A DNA stretch of 64,000 nt from Pandoraea thiooxydans. Lineage in GTDB: Bacteria > Pseudomonadota > Gammaproteobacteria > Burkholderiales > Burkholderiaceae. The translations under genes were made by a program, and so were the position numbers. The notes beneath the pieces are model-generated. The model was given only the letters and a program-made list of their open reading frames with translations. It was not told where the DNA came from and did not search any database. Within the stretch, counting starts at the first letter, position 1; each line of letters starts with the position of its first letter. Location of the stretch: NCBI RefSeq assembly GCF_001931675.1, contig NZ_CP014839.1:4030001-4094000 (forward strand), in the 5' to 3' direction. This document shows, one piece after another, positions 57,587 through 64,000 of the stretch.

Positions 57587-58114
57587 ATGCGACTCTTTTT
57601 CGCCCTGTGGCCGAACGACGACTTGCGCGCCGCGCTGCATAACCTTGCGCGCGAGGCGCAAATCGAGTGTGGCGGACGCGTGATGCGCGCCGAAACGCTG
57701 CACCTGACGTTGATTTTTCTTGGCGAGGTCAGCCCCGCCGCGCTGCCCGCGTTGCGGGAAATTCAGCGCAATACGCCGCTGCCGCCCTGCTCGCTCACGC
57801 TCGATCTGCTCGGCTATTGGCCGACCAATCGAATCGTGTGGAGCGGCGCGCGCTCGGTGCCCGAGGAGTTGCGTGCGACGCGCGCGCGTTTGCTGCAGCA
57901 ATTGCGCGCCCATGGCCATCGCCTCAGCGGCGCGGGCTTTCATCCGCATGTGACGCTGCTGCGGCATGCCCGCCGCGCGCCGACCGAGTTGGTGCGGCGC
58001 ACCTTTATCTGGCCGTGCTCGGATTACGTCCTGGTTCATTCGATCACCACGCCGCGCGGACCCATCTACCGATTGCTGCCCGACACCTTGCCGATTGCTC
58101 CCGTGACGAACTGA
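57587..58114 (+). CDS. thpR: RNA 2',3'-cyclic phosphodiesterase ThpR (2H family)
   Basis: 175 residues with both 2H motifs: HLTLIFLG and HVTLLRH. It opens 2',3'-cyclic phosphate RNA ends. AGGAG lies about 8 bases before the ATG. Length is normal for the family. Confidence 0.92.
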   Translation: MRLFFALWPNDDLRAALHNLAREAQIECGGRVMRAETLHLTLIFLGEVSPAALPALREIQRNTPLPPCSLTLDLLGYWPTNRIVWSGARSVPEELRATRARLLQQLRAHGHRLSGAGFHPHVTLLRHARRAPTELVRRTFIWPCSDYVLVHSITTPRGPIYRLLPDTLPIAPVTN

Positions 58115-58161
58115 GGTTTGCGTTATATTTGAAGCATCGCAGTTTTAAGGGAGAAGGTGCC

Positions 58162-58377
58162 ATGCAAGTAGGCTCCATCGTGAAATCCAGTCATATCGCC
58201 GTGCCGCAAGGCGCGGTCGGAATCGTCACCCGCATTCTCGGCAACATGGCGATGGTGCGCTGGTATGCTGGCCAGCCGGGCGCTTCGCGCGAATTGAACA
58301 CCGAGCCGTTTTTCCTCGAGGATCTCGAGGATACCGGCGACATTCTGCCGGCCGGCGCCAGCCTGACGCTGCAATAA
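58162..58377 (+). CDS. Hypothetical protein, 71 aa
   Basis: A small protein starting MQVGSIVKSSHIAVPQGAVG with a strong GGGAGAAGG ribosome-binding site. The sequence suggests a small beta-rich domain (GIVTRILGNMAMVRWYAGQP) resembling KOW/SH3-like folds. Family and role are not recognised. It lies 47 bases after thpR on the same strand. Confidence 0.75.
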   Translation: MQVGSIVKSSHIAVPQGAVGIVTRILGNMAMVRWYAGQPGASRELNTEPFFLEDLEDTGDILPAGASLTLQ

Positions 58378-58569
58378 ATACGTAACGAAGCGGTCATTAC
58401 GGTCCTTCCTTTTTCGGTCAACAATGGGCTCGGCGCGGTGTATCGCGCCGCCCGCCTGCAAAAAATTATTAGTGGTTTGACTCCAACCCGGGCGAGCGTC
58501 ATCGGGCCACAATGTCGGCCTGGATAATTTGCGCCCGGTGACGGGCCCGTCGTTGGAGTTCCATCGCCT

Positions 58570-60141
58570 ATGTCCGATGTAGCCATGCCCACCGCTGGAT
58601 CGTCGTCGCCTGCCTCGCCCACCCGCCTGCAAGGTGGCGCGCTGGCGTTGCTGACCGTCGGCCTGGCACTGGGCACCTTCATGGAAGTGCTCGACACGTC
58701 GATCGCCAACGTCGCCGTGCCGACCATCGCCGGGAGCCTGGGCGTGTCGAACAGCGAGGGAACCTGGGTCATCAGTTCCTACGCAGTGGCGGCCGCCATC
58801 GCCGTGCCGCTGACCGGCTGGCTGGCGCGCCGGGTGGGCGAGGTCAGGCTGTTCGTCTCGGCCGTCGCCCTGTTCACCCTCGCCTCGATGCTGTGCGGCC
58901 TGGCGCCGAACATGCAAACCCTGGTGGGGTTTCGACTGCTGCAGGGCCTGGTGTCGGGGCCGATGGTGCCGCTGTCGCAAACCATTTTGCTGCGCAGCTT
59001 TCCGGAGGACAAACGCGGCCTGGCGTTGGGGCTGTGGGCGATGACGGTGATCGTCGCGCCGATTTTCGGGCCGGTGGTCGGCGGCTGGATCACCGACAAT
59101 TACACGTGGCCCTGGATCTTCTATATCAATGTGCCAGTCGGCATTTTCTCTTTCGGCACCTGCCTGGTGCTGCTGCGCGGCCAGGAGACGAAAACCGAAC
59201 AGTTGCCGATCGATCTGATCGGCATGGCGCTACTGGCGGTTGGCGTGGGTGCGCTGCAAATGATGCTGGACAACGGCAAGGATCACGACTGGTTCAACTC
59301 CACGTTCATCGTCGTGCTCGCCGTGACCTCGGTGATCTGCCTGTCGGTGTTGCTGATCTGGGAGATCACATCCGATAAACCGATCGTCGATCTGACGCTG
59401 TTCAAGGACCGCAATTTCGCGCTCGGCGTGATCGTCACGTCGTTCGGCTATATGACGTTCTTTGCTTCGGTGGTGATTTTTCCGCTCTGGCTGCAAACGG
59501 TGATGGAGTACACCGCCGGCCAGGCGGGGCTGGCCACTGCGCCGGTGGGGCTGCTGGCGCTGATTCTGGCGCCGATCGTCGGCAAGAATATGGAGCGGCT
59601 CGAGCTGCGCGCGGTCGCCTCCTTCGCCTTTGTGGTTTTTGCAGTGGTGTCTTTCTGGAACTCCGGCTTCGCGCTGAACATGACGTTCGACCAGGTCATC
59701 ATGCCGCGTCTGGTGCAGGGCATCGGCATTGCCTGTTTCTTCGTGCCGATAACGACCATTACGCTGTCGAGCATCGACGACGATCATCTGGCCGCCGCCG
59801 CCGGCCTGTCCAATTTTTTCCGCGTGCTGTCGGGCGCGATCGGCACCGCCGTGAGCACGACACTCTGGGATGATCGCGCGATCTATCACCATTCGCGGCT
59901 AATCGAGTCGATCAACGTCTATTCGCAGCAAACCAACGCGTTTCTCGATGGCTTGCAGCATCGCCTGGGATTGGTCGGCGGACAGGACATCGGCATGCTC
60001 AATCAGCTCGTCACCCAGCACGCCTACATGCTTGCCACCAACGATATCTTCTACATTTCCGGCTACGTGTTCGTGCTGCTGGCGTTGCTGGTGTGGGCGA
60101 CCAAACCCAAAAAAGGCGCCAAGCCCGCAATGGGTCATTAA
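58570..60141 (+). CDS. DHA2-family MFS drug exporter (EmrB-like)
   Basis: 523 residues, 14 predicted transmembrane segments. DHA2 signatures include LDTSIANVAVPTIAG (motif D), GWLARRVGEVRL (motif A) and GPVVGGWITDNYTW (motif C). EmrB-type pumps export hydrophobic drugs using a proton gradient, usually with an EmrA adaptor, but no adaptor gene is adjacent here. Confidence 0.92.
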   Translation: MSDVAMPTAGSSSPASPTRLQGGALALLTVGLALGTFMEVLDTSIANVAVPTIAGSLGVSNSEGTWVISSYAVAAAIAVPLTGWLARRVGEVRLFVSAVALFTLASMLCGLAPNMQTLVGFRLLQGLVSGPMVPLSQTILLRSFPEDKRGLALGLWAMTVIVAPIFGPVVGGWITDNYTWPWIFYINVPVGIFSFGTCLVLLRGQETKTEQLPIDLIGMALLAVGVGALQMMLDNGKDHDWFNSTFIVVLAVTSVICLSVLLIWEITSDKPIVDLTLFKDRNFALGVIVTSFGYMTFFASVVIFPLWLQTVMEYTAGQAGLATAPVGLLALILAPIVGKNMERLELRAVASFAFVVFAVVSFWNSGFALNMTFDQVIMPRLVQGIGIACFFVPITTITLSSIDDDHLAAAAGLSNFFRVLSGAIGTAVSTTLWDDRAIYHHSRLIESINVYSQQTNAFLDGLQHRLGLVGGQDIGMLNQLVTQHAYMLATNDIFYISGYVFVLLALLVWATKPKKGAKPAMGH

Positions 60142-60260
60142 GCGCGGCGGCCTGACCATTCCGGTCGATTGTGCAACATTGCGTTGCGCCGATGCGGTCG
60201 ATCGGCGACGCTGCCCTTGCTATCATGTTCGCCATTCACCAAGAAAAAAAGCGAGCGGGC

Positions 60261-61181
60261 ATGTTAGGCAGTCTGATTGCCAGGTATGGGCTGATCCTGG
60301 TGTTCGTCAATATCCTCCTGCAAACCCTGGGTTTGCCGGTACCGGCGTATCCGACGCTGCTGGTGACGGCCGCTGACGGCACTTTTGGCCCGGCGCTGAT
60401 CGTGGCCGTGGCGGTGCTCGCCGCGCTCATTGGCGATACCGTGTGGTTCGCGGCGGGTCGCCGCTACGGGCACCACATTCTGCGATTTCTGTGCCGCCTG
60501 TCGCTGTCCCAGGATACTTGCGTGCGCCGCACCGAGGGGTTCATCGAACGCTGGGGCATCAAGATCCTGATGTTTGCCAAGTTCATTCCCGGCCTGTCGA
60601 CGCTGGCACTGCCGATGGCCGCCGCGCTCGGCGTGCGCTGGCGAACCTTTTATCTGCTCGACACGATCGGCGCGGTTTTATGGTCGGGGGTTGCGGTGCT
60701 GCTCGGCCGCGGCTTCGCGCGAGAGATCGGACCGCTGGTGGTCGCCCTGAATTCGCTCGGACAAGGCGCGCTGGGGCTGCTAGCGATCGTTTTCGTGCTC
60801 TATCTGGGCAACCGCTGGCTCCAGCGCCACCGGTTGCTGCGCTCGCTGCGCATGGCGCGCATCAGCGTCGACGACCTCTACGCGATGATGGAAGAAGGGA
60901 TCGAGCCGGTCATTATCGATGTGCGCTTGCCGACGCGGCGCCAGCTCGATCCATTTACGATTCCGGGTGCCCTGACCATCACACCCGAGCGTCTGGCCAG
61001 CCAGCTCGACACCTTGCCGCGCGACAGCAAAATCATTTTGTTCTGCAACTGCCCCAACGAAGTCTCGGCGGCAATCGTCGCGCGTGAGCTTGCCAAGCAT
61101 GGCTTTGCCGACGTGCATCCGCTGCTGGGCGGCCTGGACGCCTGGCGCGCGGCGGGCTTTTCACTGCAGGCGGCGGCGTGA
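60261..61181 (+). CDS. DedA-family membrane protein fused to a rhodanese domain
   Basis: 306 residues from ATG at 60261 (MLGSLIARYGLILVFVNILL), with GAGCGGG upstream. The DedA/SNARE-associated domain (about 1-195: FVNILLQTLGLPVPAYPTLL, KFIPGLSTLALPMAAALG) is followed by a C-terminal rhodanese domain (about 210-305: VIIDVRLPTRRQLDPFTIPG) with a candidate catalytic Cys in ILFCNCPNEVSAA and the terminal GGLDAWRAAGF. DedA proteins include lipid scramblases; the fused rhodanese suggests a redox or sulfur link, which is inference. Confidence 0.87.
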   Translation: MLGSLIARYGLILVFVNILLQTLGLPVPAYPTLLVTAADGTFGPALIVAVAVLAALIGDTVWFAAGRRYGHHILRFLCRLSLSQDTCVRRTEGFIERWGIKILMFAKFIPGLSTLALPMAAALGVRWRTFYLLDTIGAVLWSGVAVLLGRGFAREIGPLVVALNSLGQGALGLLAIVFVLYLGNRWLQRHRLLRSLRMARISVDDLYAMMEEGIEPVIIDVRLPTRRQLDPFTIPGALTITPERLASQLDTLPRDSKIILFCNCPNEVSAAIVARELAKHGFADVHPLLGGLDAWRAAGFSLQAAA

Positions 61182-61185
61182 GCGC

Positions 61186-63228
61186 ATGAGCGCACCCATC
61201 GTGCCGGCAACGCTGGCTTTTACCGCGGATGGCTTTCCGTATTCTCCGCTGTTCGACGACGTCTATCACAGTACCGATGGCGGCCTTGGACAGGCCGCGC
61301 ATGTCTTTCTCGGCGGCAACGATCTGCCGGCCCGCTGGCACGGCTGCAGCCGTTTCACTATCGTCGAGACCGGCTTTGGGCTCGGCTTGAATTTCCTGGC
61401 GACGTGGGCCGCCTGGCGGGCCCACCTTGCTGCCATGCCGGCCTCGAGGTTGGCGCCGCAACTGCATTTCGTATCCATCGAAAAGCACCCGTTTACGCCA
61501 AGCGATTTGCGGCGCGCCTACGATCACCTCGCGGCCCATCCCGAATGGGCGGGGCTCGCGCCATTGATCGATGCCTTGTGCGCCGCCTGGCCGCTGCCCT
61601 TGCCGGGTCTGCATCGCCTGTCGCTCGGCGATGGACTGACGCTTACCGTAGCGTTCGGCGATCTGCTCGAATGGCTGCCCAAACTGCGTGCCGGCGCCGA
61701 TGCCTTTTACCTGGACGGCTTCTCGCCCGCCAAGAACCCGGCGATGTGGTCGCCGCCGGTATTCAAGGCACTCGCCCGCATGGCGCGCACCGATGCCACG
61801 GTGGCCACCTACACCGCCGCCGGCATGGTTCGGCGCGGCTTGCTCGATGCCGGGTTCGAGCTCGGCAAGCGCCCGGGCTATGGTCGCAAGCGCGATATGC
61901 TGGCCGGCCGCTTCGCACCGCGCTGGCGGGTACGCCGGCACGAACCGCCGACAGCGGTGGCGTGGCCCGATCGGCATGCGCTGGTGATCGGCGCCGGCCT
62001 GGCCGGCTGCGCGCTGGCCCACGAGTTGACGGCCAACGGCTGGCGCGTCACGCTGCTCGAACGCCGCGACGCGCCGGCGCTGGAGGCCTCGGGCAATCCG
62101 GCGGGGGTGTTTCACCCACAGCTCTCGCGCGACGACAATGTTCTGGCGCGTCTGACACGCGCCGGCTATCTACATGCGCTGGCGCTCTGGGAGGCGCTGG
62201 CCGAGCGCCAGCCGCTGCGCTGGTCCCGTACCGGGCTGCTGCAACTGGCCGACGACGATGCGGCAAGCGCCGCGCTGCCGGCCGTGCTCGAGGCGCTCGG
62301 CTACCCACCCGCCTATGTGCGCGCGGTCGACCGGGAAGAAGCAACGCACCTGGCCGGCATGCCGGTCGCGCAGGGCGGGCTGTGGTTTGGCCAGGGCGGC
62401 TGGATCGATCCGGCCGGCCTGTGCCGGGCCCAGTTGATGGCCGCCGGCGAAGCGGCAACGCTGGTGACCGGCGCGGCCGTTGCCCGGCTCGAGCGGCGCG
62501 GCGCAGCGTGGCATGCACTCGACGCGCAGGGTGCCACGCTGGCGCAGGCGCCCGTGGCCGTTCTCGCCAATGCCGCCCAGGCCGGGCAACTGCTGCAACC
62601 GTATTTGGTGCGCGACTATTTGCCGCTCAAGGCGGTGCGCGGTCAATTGACAGTCCTGCCGCCGGACGAACTCACCGCTTTGCGGGCAGTGGTATGCGGC
62701 GACGGCTACGTCGCCCCGCCCGCGGCCATGGATGGCTGCGCCCTGACCGGCGCGACTTATGATTTCGACGACCACGACGACACCGTGAGGGTTGCCGACC
62801 ATCAACGCAATCTCGACCGGCTGGCTGCATTGCTGCCGGACTGGGCCGGGCGCGAGCGTTTGCGCCACCCGGCGCATAGCGGCGAGGCGGGCTCGCTTCT
62901 GCGCGGGCGCGTCGCGTATCGCTGCACGACGAATGATCGCCTGCCGGTCGCCGGGCCGATCCCCGATATCGACGCCATACAGGCTGGCATATTGAAAAAC
63001 GGTGGCGCCTACGCAGGTGCCCATCTGACGGATCTGCCGCGACTGCCAGGCCTGTTCGGGGTGTTCGCCCTGGGCTCGCGGGGGCTCGTGTGGGCCAGCC
63101 TGTGCGCCGCGCTGGTCACCAGTCAGCTCGAGGGCAACCCATGGCCGCTCGAGGCCGCCCTGGCCGACGCGATCGACCCGGCGCGTACGCTGCTCGGCGC
63201 GCTACGCCGGGGCCTGTCCATCGTTTAG
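61186..63228 (+). CDS. mnmC: Bifunctional tRNA 5-methylaminomethyl-2-thiouridine enzyme MnmC
   Basis: 680 residues from ATG at 61186, five bases after the previous stop. The N-terminal SAM-dependent methyltransferase (DUF752; TIVETGFGLGLNFLATWAAW, FYLDGFSPAKNPAMW) is fused to an FAD oxidoreductase (VIGAGLAGCALAHELTANGW, KAVRGQLTVLP). It converts cmnm5s2U to mnm5s2U downstream of MnmE/MnmG. Confidence 0.95.
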   Translation: MSAPIVPATLAFTADGFPYSPLFDDVYHSTDGGLGQAAHVFLGGNDLPARWHGCSRFTIVETGFGLGLNFLATWAAWRAHLAAMPASRLAPQLHFVSIEKHPFTPSDLRRAYDHLAAHPEWAGLAPLIDALCAAWPLPLPGLHRLSLGDGLTLTVAFGDLLEWLPKLRAGADAFYLDGFSPAKNPAMWSPPVFKALARMARTDATVATYTAAGMVRRGLLDAGFELGKRPGYGRKRDMLAGRFAPRWRVRRHEPPTAVAWPDRHALVIGAGLAGCALAHELTANGWRVTLLERRDAPALEASGNPAGVFHPQLSRDDNVLARLTRAGYLHALALWEALAERQPLRWSRTGLLQLADDDAASAALPAVLEALGYPPAYVRAVDREEATHLAGMPVAQGGLWFGQGGWIDPAGLCRAQLMAAGEAATLVTGAAVARLERRGAAWHALDAQGATLAQAPVAVLANAAQAGQLLQPYLVRDYLPLKAVRGQLTVLPPDELTALRAVVCGDGYVAPPAAMDGCALTGATYDFDDHDDTVRVADHQRNLDRLAALLPDWAGRERLRHPAHSGEAGSLLRGRVAYRCTTNDRLPVAGPIPDIDAIQAGILKNGGAYAGAHLTDLPRLPGLFGVFALGSRGLVWASLCAALVTSQLEGNPWPLEAALADAIDPARTLLGALRRGLSIV

Positions 63229-63246
63229 GGCTTTTCCGACAGATAT

Positions 63247-63300
63247 CCGGCATGGCGGCCCGGTTCGCCGAGGTGCCGGGCCGTTGCCGGCATTTTGTTT
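63247..63300. terminator. Terminator hairpin after mnmC
   Basis: Nested inverted repeats: CCGGCA (63247-63252) with TGCCGG (63285-63290), and inner GGCCCGG (63257-63263) with CCGGGCC (63276-63282), followed by CATTTTGTTT. It lies about 20 bases past the mnmC stop. Confidence 0.75.
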
Positions 63301-63440
63301 GACCCTTAATCAACTGTGGCAGAATAGTTGGCAAACCGATTGGTTCGTCGCGCATTTCCTGCTATTTACATTTCTCCTCGCGCGGCTTTTTCATCCCTTC
63401 AATACTTTGATGCGCCGTAATAGGGCGCAAACGAGGCAAT

Positions 63441-64000
63441 ATGACGTCGGAATTGTCCCTTTTCCCGGGCTGGCCGCCGACGCCCGATCCCGTGTTCTGG
63501 ACTGGTTTGCTGCTGATCGTGGCAGGCTTGTCCGGTGAAGTGTGTTACCGGCTCATGCGCTTGCCGCGCATCACCGGTTACGCCGTGGTCGGCATGGTAG
63601 GCGGCGCAATTGGTTTTTCCATTTTCGATGCCCAGACAGTGGCGGATTTCCGCTTGCTGATCGATCTGGCGCTGGGCCTGCTGCTGTTCGAACTGGGCAG
63701 CCGCCTGAACTTGCGATGGCTGCGCGCCAACCCCTGGCTGATCGTCACCAGCGCCTGCGAGGCGTTGCTGACCCTGCTGGCTTCGTTTGCCCTGCTGCGC
63801 GCGTTGAACGTCGCGCCGCTCACGGCGATGCTGATTTCGGCGATCGCCATGGCTACCGCGCCAGCAGTGATCATTCAGCTCAAGAACGAGTTGCGTTCCG
63901 AGGGCCAGGTAACCGAGCGGTTGCTGGCGCTGACCGCGCTCAACAGTATTTACGCGGTAGTGGTCGTCAAGCTGGTGTATGGCTGGATGCACCAGGCCTA
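63441..64000 (+). CDS. CPA2-family monovalent cation:proton antiporter (partial, runs off window)
   Basis: The first 186 codons, from MTSELSLFPGWPPTPDPVFW. Several transmembrane helices match the Na+/H+ exchanger fold, with RLPRITGYAVVGMVGGAIG, LLIDLALGLLLFELGSRLN and AIAMATAPAVIIQLKNELRS. The gene continues past 64000, so substrate specificity (Na+ or K+) and any TrkA domain cannot be judged. Confidence 0.85.
   Translation, partial: MTSELSLFPGWPPTPDPVFWTGLLLIVAGLSGEVCYRLMRLPRITGYAVVGMVGGAIGFSIFDAQTVADFRLLIDLALGLLLFELGSRLNLRWLRANPWLIVTSACEALLTLLASFALLRALNVAPLTAMLISAIAMATAPAVIIQLKNELRSEGQVTERLLALTALNSIYAVVVVKLVYGWMHQA

Overview
This is a high-GC betaproteobacterial chromosome segment, most likely Burkholderiaceae. 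It carries the replication origin locus: gyrB-dnaN-dnaA on the minus strand (47.5-52.9 kb) faces rpmH-rnpA-yidD-yidC-mnmE on the plus strand (53.3-57.5 kb), with DnaA boxes in the two intergenic gaps. The genus cannot be fixed from sequence alone. mdtB is cut by the left edge and a CPA2 antiporter gene by the right edge. No tRNA or rRNA gene was seen.

Left core (1-10.5 kb): mdtA-mdtB RND efflux genes, an IS110-family element with a structured leader, a divergent AraC regulator/AhpD-like pair, a DUF445 membrane protein, and a three-gene operon of a photoactive-yellow-protein-like PAS protein, a PAS-PAS-GGDEF diguanylate cyclase and an EAL phosphodiesterase.

Island (about 10.6-42 kb, lower GC, nearly all minus strand): a complete-looking dpd gene set for 7-deazaguanine DNA modification and restriction. 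Transcription order is dpdC, dpdB-like 1, dpdA, dpdB-like 2, queC, queD, a queuosine-precursor transporter (VUT/YhhQ-like), then dpdE, F, G, H, I, J, K and D. queC and queD with host FolE and QueE would supply preQ0, DpdA/DpdB insert it into DNA, DpdC is the expected converter to the amido form, and DpdD-K (helicases, an ATPase, a PLD nuclease) are the restriction arm. An IS3-family element split the transporter gene, and an IS66-family element later landed inside that IS3 copy, leaving a perfect 8-bp duplication. An identical, inverted IS3 copy lies at the other end of the restriction arm, next to a truncated core gene. Both IS3 copies share the same coding lesions. The insertions put about 3.6 kb between the modification and restriction arms.

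Between the dpd genes and gyrB (41.6-47.2 kb) are fragments of a nuclease and of a DUF3883 protein, two hipBA modules and one higBA module with an ImmA/IrrE-fused antitoxin; palindromic operator candidates precede two of these modules. Right of the origin (57.5-64 kb) is ordinary core sequence: thpR, a small hypothetical gene, a DHA2 drug exporter, a DedA-rhodanese fusion, bifunctional mnmC and the partial antiporter.
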